From: Fidelibacterota bacterium
Lineage (GTDB): Bacteria > Fidelibacterota > Marinisomatia > SCGC-AAA003-L08 > JACNLC01
Direction of reading: 5' to 3'
Assembly (NCBI GenBank): GCA_013204025.1
Contig: JABMOW010000147.1
Span: 22,074 to 86,073, forward strand
Length of the DNA stretch: 64,000 nt
The translations under genes and the position numbers were made by a program. Position 1 is the first letter of the stretch. The number at the start of each line of letters is the position of its first letter. Shown here in pieces: positions 37,664 through 46,414 of the stretch. Below the pieces are notes generated by a model. The model did no database searches, was not told the DNA's origin, and saw nothing but the letters and a program-made list of their open reading frames with translations.

Positions 37664-38615
37664 ATATTTCTTCAAATCGGGTTTCAATCTCCTCAATGGA
37701 TTGGCTTACCATAAACCGTTTTCGCCATTCAGCAGCACCCGAAAATCCCTTCAAATACCAACTCACTTGTTTTTTAGTCAAATTAAAACAAATCGTCGGG
37801 TGTCTGTCTGCTTTTAATAAAGTATAGTGGGTGTAGCACATCTCAATTTTATCTTCCAACGTCACTGGTATTGCCGGCTCTCCCTTCAAAGCTCGGGAAA
37901 CAGATCTAAATATCCATGGATTTCCCAGTGCTGCCCGCGCAATCATAATGCCATCGCATCCGGTTTCGTCAAACATTCTCAATGCGTCGTCTGCATTTTG
38001 AATATCGCCATTGCCGATAACTGGGATACCGATCGATTCTTTTAATTCCCGGATAAGATTCCAGTCTGCAGATCCGGTGTAGAGTTGTTTCATTGTTCGG
38101 GGGTGGAGGGTAATGGCAGATACCCCGCATTTTTCCAAAAGCTCACCTGCCTGAGTTGAGACGATGCTTGTTTTATCTGCTCCGGCTCTCATCTTTACCG
38201 TTACGGGTGTTCCCGCTGCATTTTCAATCACTGACCTGACGATATCTTCCATCAGTCCCAGATCTTTCAAAGCGCCTGCTCCTGCACATCTTTTTACAAC
38301 TTTAGGAACAGGACAGCCGAAGTTGATATCGATAATATCCGGATTAAATATTTCTCTGATCATTTTTGCGGATGTGCCCACAACATCAGGTTGGTGTCCG
38401 AAGATTTGGATACCGATAGGGCGTTCATTTTCAGTAAAATTCATCATATTCAGAGTTTTTATGTTTTCACGTATTATTCCCTCTGAACTGACAAATTCCG
38501 AATAGACGACTCCAGCTCCTAATGATCTACTGATTACTCTGAACGAATGATCGGTTACGCCCGCCATTGGAGCAAGAAAAACCGGATGATCGATGTTGAG
38601 ATTACCGATTTTCAT
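37608..38615 (-). CDS. dusB: tRNA-dihydrouridine synthase (DusB-like)
   Basis: FMN enzyme reducing uridines in tRNA. It has 335 residues, like E. coli DusB (321). It begins IGNLNIDHPVFLAPMAGVTDHSFR; the catalytic Cys lies in INFGCPVPKVVKRCAGAG, followed by TVKMRAG, ITLHPRTMKQLYTGSADW, PVIGNGDIQ and GIMIARAALGNPWIF, the DusB/Nif3-type order. The stop lies inside the 3' end of tag. Upstream on the same strand, the DNPH1-like gene ends immediately before its ATG without a gap, so the three minus-strand genes form an operon. Confidence 0.93.
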   Translation of the reverse strand: MKIGNLNIDHPVFLAPMAGVTDHSFRVISRSLGAGVVYSEFVSSEGIIRENIKTLNMMNFTENERPIGIQIFGHQPDVVGTSAKMIREIFNPDIIDINFGCPVPKVVKRCAGAGALKDLGLMEDIVRSVIENAAGTPVTVKMRAGADKTSIVSTQAGELLEKCGVSAITLHPRTMKQLYTGSADWNLIRELKESIGIPVIGNGDIQNADDALRMFDETGCDGIMIARAALGNPWIFRSVSRALKGEPAIPVTLEDKIEMCYTHYTLLKADRHPTICFNLTKKQVSWYLKGFSGAAEWRKRFMVSQSIEEIETRFEEIFTAYQIPFEALTASVVHT

Positions 38616-39056
38616 CTATTCTTGAATAATACGCTTTGATTGTAATTGTTTAAAAAAGACATCAATCTCTTGGAGGACATTTTCAATTCGAGTATAGGAG
38701 CAAACATGAACATTGGGGTCACCGGCTATCATAGCAGAAATGCGTGAGACAGATTCTTTTTGGTAAAAAGCAAGGACGGGTATGTGACTTTCATGAGCGA
38801 TGGCGATTTCATACCCGACACCCAAAGAGGGTTGAGTAACTTCGGCAACGAGAACTTGTGACTCACGTACCCATCGCACATCCCTTTCCCAGATAAATGT
38901 ATCTGATCTGCCTTCTCCATTAATGAGATCAAGATTAGGATCACCAATATACGCAGTGAGCACTGTCCCGAATTTTTCCAGATGTTGGATGATTTGTCGG
39001 TAAATATTCACATCATCCCGGCCACCTCGAATGGCTCCACTAAAATAAATTTTCAA
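38616..39056 (-). CDS. DNPH1/Rcl-like 2'-deoxynucleoside 5'-phosphate N-hydrolase
   Basis: A 146-residue nucleoside deoxyribosyltransferase-fold protein. It starts KIYFSGAIRGGRDD and contains FGTVLTAYIGD, VLVAEVTQPSLGVGYEIA (catalytic Glu of the family in GYE) and SAMIAGDPN. From memory these match vertebrate DNPH1 (Rcl), which cleaves deoxynucleoside monophosphates such as 5-hydroxymethyl-dUMP and sanitises the nucleotide pool. An Asp that precedes VVVAEV in the vertebrate protein appears to be Gln here (ESQVLVAEV), so activity or substrate may differ. It abuts dusB and overlaps the methyltransferase gene by 4 bases. Confidence 0.82.
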   Translation of the reverse strand: MKIYFSGAIRGGRDDVNIYRQIIQHLEKFGTVLTAYIGDPNLDLINGEGRSDTFIWERDVRWVRESQVLVAEVTQPSLGVGYEIAIAHESHIPVLAFYQKESVSRISAMIAGDPNVHVCSYTRIENVLQEIDVFFKQLQSKRIIQE

Positions 39057-40228
39057 TCGTCTGGGTTCTTATATTTCTGCTTCCGGCTACCGGAATAGAG
39101 ATCATATTTTAAAAGTCTGCAATCGAGTCCGCCATTTCTAAGGTGGATTTTCCTGCTGGTCTTAAGTCCCACTTTTTTTGCGAGATCAAGATTTCCTGTG
39201 AAAATGAAAGCGGTATGTTCTTGGCATCGTTGTTTTAAAGTATCGCCTATACCTGCATACAGATTTGATAATATTTCGATCTCACCGGTACGGATTCCGT
39301 AAGGAGGATTCATTATTATTACTCCTTGTTCACCGCTGGGTGTGAAATCCTCTGCCGGTTGAGTTGTCCATTGTATCAGAGATCCTATTTTAGGAACAGA
39401 ACGGGCATTTTGTATTGCCATGTGAAGAACATCTTTTCGGATATCCGATCCAAATATCAATGGTTTATTTGGTACTCTAATGGATTTAATAGCGTTACTT
39501 ACAACCGTCTTCCACAGGATAGGATCGAAGTTTTTCCAGCGCATGAATCCAAAGTCTTTTCTATTCAGCCCAGGCGCGTAATTTGAAGCGATCATTGCAG
39601 CTTCGATGGGAAAGGTGCCTGATCCGCACATCGGATCATAAAATGGCATTATTCCATCCCATTCCGTTAATTTAATGATTCCGGCTGCTAATGCTTCATT
39701 CATAGAGGCTTTATGGATGACACCCTGACGATATCCTCGTTTTGATAACGGTGTATCTGAACTGTCTAAATAAATGGTGCCTCTGTTATGATGGACATGG
39801 ATCAACACTCGGATATCAGGATGATCTTTATCGACGGATGGTCTGGATCCGGTGTCTTTTCTAAATCGGTCTGCGATACCGTCTTTTACTACCATCGCCG
39901 CATATTGGCTGTTTCTGAGCTCAAGATGTGTCCGGTCAACAAATGCATTGATAAAAAAGGATTGACTGACATTCATATAAAGTTTCCAGTCAACTTGAGT
40001 GACTGCTCGGAGTAGATCAGTTTTCGTTTGGCATTCGAATTCAGAGAGTTTAAGCAAAAGTCGGATACCCACACGACTGTGTAAATTCACATTGTAAATG
40101 GTTTTTAAATCTCCGAAAAAACGGATACCTCCCGGTAGGGACCGAGTATTTCGAATACCTAATTGTTCAAGTTCAGATTGACAGACAGATTCGAGTCCAC
40201 CTCCGCATGATAGAAATAATGATTGCAT
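39053..40228 (-). CDS. RlmL-type THUMP-domain rRNA methyltransferase
   Basis: SAM-dependent guanine-N2 methyltransferase of 391 residues. The N-terminal ferredoxin-like/THUMP part (about 1-165) precedes the Rossmann methyltransferase with PMCGSGTFPIEAAMIA (about 199-214) and the catalytic IIMNPPYGIRTG near 306-317. E. coli RlmL is a double-length fusion with RlmK; this protein corresponds to its N-terminal half only. The target is probably 23S rRNA m2G2445, though related enzymes modify tRNA. It is the first gene of the minus-strand operon with the DNPH1-like gene and dusB. Confidence 0.85.
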   Translation of the reverse strand: MQSLFLSCGGGLESVCQSELEQLGIRNTRSLPGGIRFFGDLKTIYNVNLHSRVGIRLLLKLSEFECQTKTDLLRAVTQVDWKLYMNVSQSFFINAFVDRTHLELRNSQYAAMVVKDGIADRFRKDTGSRPSVDKDHPDIRVLIHVHHNRGTIYLDSSDTPLSKRGYRQGVIHKASMNEALAAGIIKLTEWDGIMPFYDPMCGSGTFPIEAAMIASNYAPGLNRKDFGFMRWKNFDPILWKTVVSNAIKSIRVPNKPLIFGSDIRKDVLHMAIQNARSVPKIGSLIQWTTQPAEDFTPSGEQGVIIMNPPYGIRTGEIEILSNLYAGIGDTLKQRCQEHTAFIFTGNLDLAKKVGLKTSRKIHLRNGGLDCRLLKYDLYSGSRKQKYKNPDD

Positions 40229-40388
40229 AACGTCAAATTTAGGGGAGTTAGGGTAACCGCAAAAACCTTCAAATGGAAGGATTATGTTTTATTTAATCCA
40301 AATATTCTCATTCTAACGATTGTCAAATATTTACACTGCTTCAAGTCGACATTTTCTGTAAATTTCGTGACTTAATCAGGAGTATTTT

Positions 40389-40721
40389 TTGGATATTTTA
40401 TTCGCAGCGGATCAAGCTGCACCTGTAGGAAGCGGTATAGGGGCTTTTTTGCCCATCGTTTTAATGTTTGGTATTTTATATTTTTTAATATTTCGTCCAC
40501 AGATGAAACAAAAAAAAGTTCACGCAAAAACACTGGTAGAATTAAAAAAGGGCGATAAGATTCTCACTCGAGGTGGTGTTTATGGTAAAATCGTCGAGGT
40601 TACCGGCAAAGGCGATAGTAGGTTGATTATTGATGTAGGTGGGAATGTTAAAATCGTCGTTGCGCGTGCATATGTTGCTGGTTTAGCAGAAACAGCTCCG
40701 GAGAATCCTGAGGACAAATAA
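40389..40721 (+). CDS. yajC: Preprotein translocase accessory subunit YajC
   Basis: Small membrane protein of the SecDF-YajC complex, 110 residues. One membrane helix (about 17-37) carries the family motif ILYFLIFRPQMKQKK, then the conserved LKKGDKILTRGGVYGKIVEV. The start is TTG at 40389, preceded by CAGGAG, and the periplasmic N-tail is short. secD and secF are not adjacent. The stop overlaps the def start by one base (TAATG). Confidence 0.93.
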   Translation: MDILFAADQAAPVGSGIGAFLPIVLMFGILYFLIFRPQMKQKKVHAKTLVELKKGDKILTRGGVYGKIVEVTGKGDSRLIIDVGGNVKIVVARAYVAGLAETAPENPEDK

Positions 40722-41254
40722 TGGCTCTACTCTCCATTGTTAAATACGGCGATCCCATTCTTCGGAAAAAAGTGAAACCGGTAACGGATTTTACTAATCT
40801 GGAGAAACTTGTAAATGATATGCTTGAAACCATGTCGCATGAGGATGGAATTGGTTTGGCTGCGAATCAGGTCGGGAAGGATATGAATTTGATGGTGCTG
40901 GACGTGTCTCACCTTGAAGATGAAACGGATACAGAACCCCGGATATTTGTCAATATTAAAATTGTCGAAACTGATGGCGAAATTATGATGGAAGAGGGAT
41001 GTCTAAGCATCCCGGATATTCGAGCAGAAATCACTCGTCCTGAAAAAATCACCATCTCATATCAAGATCTGAACAGAGAAATGCACACGAAACAATTCAC
41101 CGGATTATCCTCGAGAGTCCTTCAACATGAATTCGATCATTTGGAGGGAAAATTCTTCACCGATTATCTGGCAATGGCCAAAAAATTGATCATTCAAAAG
41201 CGTCTTAAAGAGATATCAGAAACAGGATTTCCATCAGTTTCCGTCACTTTATAG
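40721..41254 (+). CDS. def: Peptide deformylase
   Basis: Removes the formyl group from nascent proteins. It has 177 residues with all three metal-site motifs: GIGLAANQVG (about 44-53), EEGCLSIP (Cys ligand near 92) and QHEFDHLEG (two His ligands, catalytic Glu, near 132-140). Translationally coupled to yajC. fmt follows 151 bases later rather than directly. Confidence 0.96.
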   Translation: MALLSIVKYGDPILRKKVKPVTDFTNLEKLVNDMLETMSHEDGIGLAANQVGKDMNLMVLDVSHLEDETDTEPRIFVNIKIVETDGEIMMEEGCLSIPDIRAEITRPEKITISYQDLNREMHTKQFTGLSSRVLQHEFDHLEGKFFTDYLAMAKKLIIQKRLKEISETGFPSVSVTL

Positions 41255-41377
41255 GGTGAGTCATTTCATCTCCATCGCGTTCAATCTACAACACCGTTTC
41301 TCTCGCGATCATATTAACCTAACTTTTAGTAAAATATTTATGATTGTTTTATTTAGAGATTTCGGTAAAAACGGATG

Positions 41378-41404
41378 GACTCAACCCCGTGTTTGAGGTG
41401 AGTC
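41378..41404 (+). promoter_or_regulatory. Hairpin covering the fmt ribosome-binding site
   Basis: GACTCAACC at 41378-41386 can pair with GGTGAGTC at 41397-41404 (one bulged A, 8 pairs). The Shine-Dalgarno GAGGTG (41395-41400) is partly inside the right arm, 5 bases before the fmt ATG. An alternative CTCAA/TTGAG pairing overlaps it. This could tune fmt translation. Structural prediction only. Confidence 0.3.
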
Positions 41405-41405
41405 A

Positions 41406-42335
41406 ATGAGAGTCGTGTTCATGGGGACACCGGATTTTGCTGTTCCCACTCTAAAAGCGATACATGCATCACCACATCAGTTGGTAGCTGTTGTGACCAT
41501 CCCTGATAGACCTTCAGGGAGAGGGTTGAAAACACATCCGTCTGAAGTGAAAGTAGCAGCGACAGAGTTGGGATATCCAATTCTTCAACCGGATTCACTT
41601 AAAACCCCTGAGCTTGCCGGTCATATCAAGGATTGTTTCCCTGATATCATTGTTGTTGTGGCGTTTCAAATTCTACCACCATCTGTGTATGAGATCCCCA
41701 AGTTTGGTGCTGTGAATGTTCATGCGTCTTTACTACCAAAATACCGTGGTGCAGCACCTATCCATCGTGCAATATTGAACGGTGAAACAGAAACGGGTGT
41801 CACGACGTTTCAGATTGTCAAAAAAGTGGATACCGGGGGCGTTCTATTACAGGAAAAAACAGCGATTGGTAATAACGAAACCTGTGGTGAATTATGGAAA
41901 AAGCTATCCGTTTTAGGTGCAGAGTTAATTATTCCAACACTTGACGGTCTGGATTCAGGCGCCTTATTAACAAGAGCGCAAGATAATTCCAATGCTACTT
42001 CAGCAAGAAAAATTGATAAATCTGAATATTCAATTCATTGGAGCCTGACATCTGAAAGAATTCATAATCAAATCCGGGCATTTTCACCGCAACCAGGCGC
42101 TTATACTTTTTTAGGTGATCAGCGTGTTAAACTATTTGATTCTGAAATCGTTTCCGAGGTAGGATATCAGCTTGCACCCGGGAAAATTGAATCACAAAAA
42201 AACGTTTTTCACATCGGTACTGGAAATGGCGTAATTGCAATCCGGTCAATACAGATTTCGGGAAAGCAAAGAATGTCGATCAGTCAGTTCCTAAATGGAT
42301 ATACTGTTGAAGAAGGACAAGATTTTCATGAATAA
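41406..42335 (+). CDS. fmt: Methionyl-tRNA formyltransferase
   Basis: Formylates initiator Met-tRNA using 10-formyl-THF. It has 309 residues. It begins RVVFMGTPDFAVPTL; the catalytic region NVHASLLPKYRGAAPIHRAILNG (about 107-129) has Asn, His and downstream Asp (KKVDTGG). The C-terminal tRNA-binding domain has the NQIRAFSPQPGAYT motif. It follows def, its functional partner, with a 151-base gap containing the hairpin described separately. Confidence 0.96.
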   Translation: MRVVFMGTPDFAVPTLKAIHASPHQLVAVVTIPDRPSGRGLKTHPSEVKVAATELGYPILQPDSLKTPELAGHIKDCFPDIIVVVAFQILPPSVYEIPKFGAVNVHASLLPKYRGAAPIHRAILNGETETGVTTFQIVKKVDTGGVLLQEKTAIGNNETCGELWKKLSVLGAELIIPTLDGLDSGALLTRAQDNSNATSARKIDKSEYSIHWSLTSERIHNQIRAFSPQPGAYTFLGDQRVKLFDSEIVSEVGYQLAPGKIESQKNVFHIGTGNGVIAIRSIQISGKQRMSISQFLNGYTVEEGQDFHE

Positions 42336-42426
42336 ATGGACTATGGAATCTCCTACAGTTTTGTTAATAATCTGAATATCATTCGGATGAATTTCGTCAT
42401 ATGACAACGTAATAAAAAGATATAAG

Positions 42427-43149
42427 ATGTTAACAATAGGTAAATATTTTCTCGCAATATTGGCAATGATCGTCTGTGCTTTGGTTCTTCTAGAGTATGC
42501 TGGCCTCCCGTTATACGTGGGTTATAACAACGAGCATTATTTGCCGGATGTAAGAGATCATTATTTAGATAAAGCACAAATTGAATTAAATAAATTGGGG
42601 TACAGTACTGAAGTGATTGTCAAAGATTTCTCTACTGAACATGAGCCTGGCACAATCATCAGCATGTCTCCGCGGCCATTTACCAAAGTAAAAGAGGGGA
42701 GAACTATTGTCCTCACGATGGCTGGTGAACGGAAAGAGTTAACGGTTCCGAATTTTATGGGTGAATCCATCAGAAACGCCATACTCGAAACCCAAAGACT
42801 TGGTTTGGTGATCGATACAGTGATGGAAGAATTTAATTCCAATTTCTCGAATGATATAATTTCTTATCAATCTCCAAAATCAGGAAAATTGGTAAAAAGC
42901 GGAAGTGCGATGACATTCATGGTGAGCAAAGGAGCTCCGCCGGATTTTTTCCGAGTACCCGATGTGATCAATATCAGTCTGGCAAAGGCTCGTGAGATTA
43001 TTGTAGATGCGGGCTTAAAGGTTGGAAATGTCATCTATGAGATTAATACCGACCTTGTAAATGATACGGTTATCGACCAAAGTTTAACGGCAGGTATGAA
43101 ATTAGCAATCCCTGCCAGAATCGATCTGGTGGTCAGTAAGGAAAAATAA
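42427..43149 (+). CDS. Membrane-anchored triple-PASTA protein
   Basis: A 240-residue protein with one N-terminal membrane helix (about 5-27) and three PASTA domains outside the membrane: YLPDVRDHYLDKAQIELNKLGY, LTVPNFMGESIRNAILETQRLG and FRVPDVINISLAKAREIIVDAG, each followed by a typical S/P-rich second half. PASTA domains bind peptidoglycan precursors. In Gram-positives they are fused to Ser/Thr kinases or PBPs, but here no kinase domain is present. It precedes rpe by 3 bases. Role is probably cell-wall sensing or scaffolding (inference). Confidence 0.85.
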   Translation: MLTIGKYFLAILAMIVCALVLLEYAGLPLYVGYNNEHYLPDVRDHYLDKAQIELNKLGYSTEVIVKDFSTEHEPGTIISMSPRPFTKVKEGRTIVLTMAGERKELTVPNFMGESIRNAILETQRLGLVIDTVMEEFNSNFSNDIISYQSPKSGKLVKSGSAMTFMVSKGAPPDFFRVPDVINISLAKAREIIVDAGLKVGNVIYEINTDLVNDTVIDQSLTAGMKLAIPARIDLVVSKEK

Positions 43150-43152
43150 TAA

Positions 43153-43803
43153 TTGAATAAGTCAAGAATCATTTCCCCTTCATTACTATCCGCTGATTTC
43201 TCCAGACTGGAGAAGGATATCAGAGATGTAGAGCAGGCAGGTGCAACCCGTTTGCATCTGGACGTAATGGACGGTCACTTCGTGCCGAATATCACCTTTG
43301 GTCCTTTCATCGTTAAGGCAATTCGAAAATTAACAAATTGCATTCTTGATTGTCATCTGATGATTTTGAATCCTGATAAATATATTGAAGCGTTTATTGA
43401 TGCCGGAGCAAATACTGTGATTTTACATATTGAAGCACATGAGGATTTAACAACCGAATTTACAAAAATCAGAAAATTAGGGTGTAGCGCAGGCATCTCA
43501 CTCAACCCGGATACTCCGATTAAGGCAGTGGAACCCTATCTCGATTTGATCGATCATGTATTGGTGATGTCAGTTCATCCTGGGTTCGGTGGTCAGAAAT
43601 TTATTAAAAGTGCGTTACAAAAGATTGAATATCTTGCTGAAAATCGGAAAAATCGAAATTTTGTAATCTCTGTAGATGGAGGTGTAAACATTGAAACTAT
43701 TGCTGATGTTTTTCAATCCGGTACGGATATCGCAGTAGTAGGTAGCGGATTATTTTCTGCTGATAACCGATCGCAGCAGTACAGAGATCTGCGAAATGCC
43801 TGA
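43153..43803 (+). CDS. rpe: Ribulose-phosphate 3-epimerase
   Basis: Pentose-phosphate pathway enzyme interconverting ribulose-5-phosphate and xylulose-5-phosphate; 216 residues. Motifs in order: SPSLLSADFSRLEKDI, LDVMDGHFVPNITFGP (metal-binding His/Asp), LDCHLMILNPDKYI, VMSVHPGFGGQKFI and SVDGGVNIE. The start is TTG at 43153. Its 3' end overlaps the next gene by 8 bases. Confidence 0.96.
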   Translation: MNKSRIISPSLLSADFSRLEKDIRDVEQAGATRLHLDVMDGHFVPNITFGPFIVKAIRKLTNCILDCHLMILNPDKYIEAFIDAGANTVILHIEAHEDLTTEFTKIRKLGCSAGISLNPDTPIKAVEPYLDLIDHVLVMSVHPGFGGQKFIKSALQKIEYLAENRKNRNFVISVDGGVNIETIADVFQSGTDIAVVGSGLFSADNRSQQYRDLRNA

Positions 43804-44374
43804 ACCGATTCCATACAAAAACGAGGTGCTACGTAAAGCGCTTCATATGCTACTTTCAATTGCTGTGTTCTCGTTAGTGATATGGGAACCCAAACCCCTT
43901 ATTATTCTTTTTCTCGTACTCACAGCGATATATTTATCGATCGATATTTCTAGATTAAAATTTCAACCGGTAGGAGTGATTTACAAAAAAATATTCGGTA
44001 TTTTGGTGAGGAACGAAGAATCCAGCCGATTGACTGGTGCATCATTTGCATTTGTTGGTGCATCTATCACACTTTTACTTTTTGATACTGTCACCGCCAT
44101 TTCTGCAATTTTGATAATCGGGTTAAGCGATGCCATGGCTGCAATCGTTGGGAGGAAATATGGTCATACCCGGATTGGCAGAAAATCCCTTGAAGGATCA
44201 TTTGCATTTTTTCTGGTAACTCTGTTGATACTTTACGGTTACACTGGGATGGATATATCCAAAGGATTGATTATTTCTTTTGCATGTACAATTTTGGAAC
44301 TATTATTGCCGGAGTGGTTGAATGATAATTTTATGATTCCCATTGCAGCAGGATTACTTATTACCATTTTATAA
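43796..44374 (+). CDS. Polyprenol/diacylglycerol kinase-like membrane protein (Dgk1/SEC59/VTE5 family)
   Basis: A 192-residue integral membrane protein with about six helices. The family motifs are visible: NEVLRKALHM at the N terminus, LTGASFAFVGA, and the nucleotide-binding GLSDAMAAIVGRKYG followed by RKSLEGS. Relatives use CTP to phosphorylate diacylglycerol, dolichol or phytol, or resemble CDP-diglyceride synthases. The substrate here is unknown; an isoprenoid or glycerolipid alcohol is likely. It is coupled to rpe by an 8-base overlap. Confidence 0.75.
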   Translation: MPEPIPYKNEVLRKALHMLLSIAVFSLVIWEPKPLIILFLVLTAIYLSIDISRLKFQPVGVIYKKIFGILVRNEESSRLTGASFAFVGASITLLLFDTVTAISAILIIGLSDAMAAIVGRKYGHTRIGRKSLEGSFAFFLVTLLILYGYTGMDISKGLIISFACTILELLLPEWLNDNFMIPIAAGLLITIL

Positions 44375-44386
44375 AGGAAAATCTTT

Positions 44387-46414
44387 TTGAGTTTTTTATC
44401 ACCATTATTCCTGTGGTTGTTACCGCTGATCAGTATTCCGGTAATTATTCACTTTTTAAACCGTAGAAATATTCGGATCATAGAATTTAGTACACTCCAT
44501 TTTTTGAAAAAGATGGAGCATGAATCCATCAAACGACTGAAAATATTACAAATTCTATTGTTAATTATCAGAACTCTGATGGTGTTGATGATTGTGCTTA
44601 TGATTAGCCGTCCCGTGCTTTCAGGTATGTTTAACTGGATTGACGACCCCGAATCCACATTATCGGTAATCGTATTAGACGATACTTTTTCAAATAAAGG
44701 AAGCGTAGAATTATCCACCCGAGAAACACTTCTGGAATCTGCTTTTGAACGCCTACTTAGCACAATAGATGAAAACTCAATGATGGTGATCTCAACTATT
44801 GAGAAGGGTGTTTTATTCACAGGATTGAAGAAGGATCTGCCCGATAGATTATTGGATGAATATTCTACCTTTTTAGGAGGAGATTTTTCTGTACTAATAC
44901 AATCTATCTTGAACCAAATTAACAGGGAATATTTGAATCACGAGCTTTTCATTTTATCGGATGCTCAACAATCCAATTTTATTCAGGGTACTTTTGACTG
45001 GGACCAGATTGCTGAATGGAACACATATTTTTATCGACTCCCGGGGTTGGACAATAATCTGGCGATTACAGACGTGAAAGTCATTAATGAAATCCCGGTA
45101 ACCAATTCTCCGGTGGATATCGCTGTTACTATTTCAAATACGGGTTTTCAATCTGCTGATAACCGCCTGTTGCAATTATCGTTCGATGAGATTAATGTAG
45201 GACAACAGGTTGTATCTCTTGAGCCAGGAGCAACTGGGACATACGCATTCCAGACGGCATTCCACCTGACCGGACTAAAAGAAGGAATAATAGAACTAGA
45301 AGATGACGACCGGATGGAAGATAATCGGTTTTACTTCCACGTCGATCTGCTTAACAAGATGAATATCCAACTCATCAGTTCGCGATTTGATGGTGTTCTG
45401 TTTATCAGAAATGCTATTTTAGCTTTGAATCAGGATGAAGATCTGTTTCTTATTACACAAGGGACTGAACAGGATTTACAGTTTAACCTGGATCTTCGGA
45501 ACATAGATGTATTAGTCTTGCAGGGTGTGTCTGAAATCCCACCTGATATTCAGCAGAAAATACGTGAATATGTACAAGATGGTGGTCATCTGGTTATCTC
45601 ACCTGGTACAGATACTCAAAAATTACCGGATATTCAAAACCTATTAAGTGCGAATTTCCTGCAGACTGTTATTGAATTGGGCGGTGATTCTTACCAAATT
45701 TTGAATTTTAGCAGTACCAGCGCAAAGGCTTTTAGTCAAATAATTTCTAATTCTGATAAGGGAATGATCAAAGCCTTTAAATTCATTCCACTTCCTTCGG
45801 ATGAACATTCCCTCATGTTTGTAAATGATGATATCTCTGTCTGGAACCGGTACCCAATCGGTGCTGGACTGATAGATGTATTCGGTATTTCTATGGAGCT
45901 GGGCTGGACCAATTTCCCGATCACTGGTAGTTTTATCCCATTCTGGCACAGACTATTATATTCCAATTCAGGTGGAAAATCTTTGAAAATAATCGAAACA
46001 GATGGCGCTTGGGAAATTCCCCGTGTGTATCTTCAGCAAGGACAAGTGCTCCAACATTCGTTACCGAATGGAACTACTAATATTGTCCAACCGGGCAAAG
46101 ATGGTTCGTTGGTTATCACTAAACTTGTTGAACCTGGATTCCATCGCATTTACGATAGTGGATCAGTTATTTATGAGGCTGCAGTCAGAATACCGGAATC
46201 CGAATTGATCTCCCCCTCTTTTGATGATGATCAATTATCTGAAAAATTTTCTGGCAAGCTTCTAATCCTTCACCATCCGGAAGAAATATCCGAAGGAGTA
46301 AAAATGGCACACCTGGGTATTGAGTTATGGAAATGGCTCCTATTACTATTCATCCTTTTAATGATCACAGAAATGTTGCTTGCGAATGTATACGGTGCCA
46401 AAAGACATCAATAG
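44387..46414 (+). CDS. BatA-domain membrane protein with extracytoplasmic region
   Basis: A 675-residue protein starting with TTG at 44387, 12 bases after the previous stop, with AAAGGA upstream. The N-terminal double-helix module FLSPLFLWLLPLISIPVIIHFLNRR and a second helix near 56-78 are the aerotolerance BatA-type domain. A long soluble region follows that lacks a clear VWA MIDAS motif, and a C-terminal helix (about 645-667) ends the protein. Such proteins are usually near MoxR/DUF58 genes, which here lie about 23 kb upstream. hflX overlaps its 3' end. Confidence 0.8.
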   Translation: MSFLSPLFLWLLPLISIPVIIHFLNRRNIRIIEFSTLHFLKKMEHESIKRLKILQILLLIIRTLMVLMIVLMISRPVLSGMFNWIDDPESTLSVIVLDDTFSNKGSVELSTRETLLESAFERLLSTIDENSMMVISTIEKGVLFTGLKKDLPDRLLDEYSTFLGGDFSVLIQSILNQINREYLNHELFILSDAQQSNFIQGTFDWDQIAEWNTYFYRLPGLDNNLAITDVKVINEIPVTNSPVDIAVTISNTGFQSADNRLLQLSFDEINVGQQVVSLEPGATGTYAFQTAFHLTGLKEGIIELEDDDRMEDNRFYFHVDLLNKMNIQLISSRFDGVLFIRNAILALNQDEDLFLITQGTEQDLQFNLDLRNIDVLVLQGVSEIPPDIQQKIREYVQDGGHLVISPGTDTQKLPDIQNLLSANFLQTVIELGGDSYQILNFSSTSAKAFSQIISNSDKGMIKAFKFIPLPSDEHSLMFVNDDISVWNRYPIGAGLIDVFGISMELGWTNFPITGSFIPFWHRLLYSNSGGKSLKIIETDGAWEIPRVYLQQGQVLQHSLPNGTTNIVQPGKDGSLVITKLVEPGFHRIYDSGSVIYEAAVRIPESELISPSFDDDQLSEKFSGKLLILHHPEEISEGVKMAHLGIELWKWLLLLFILLMITEMLLANVYGAKRHQ

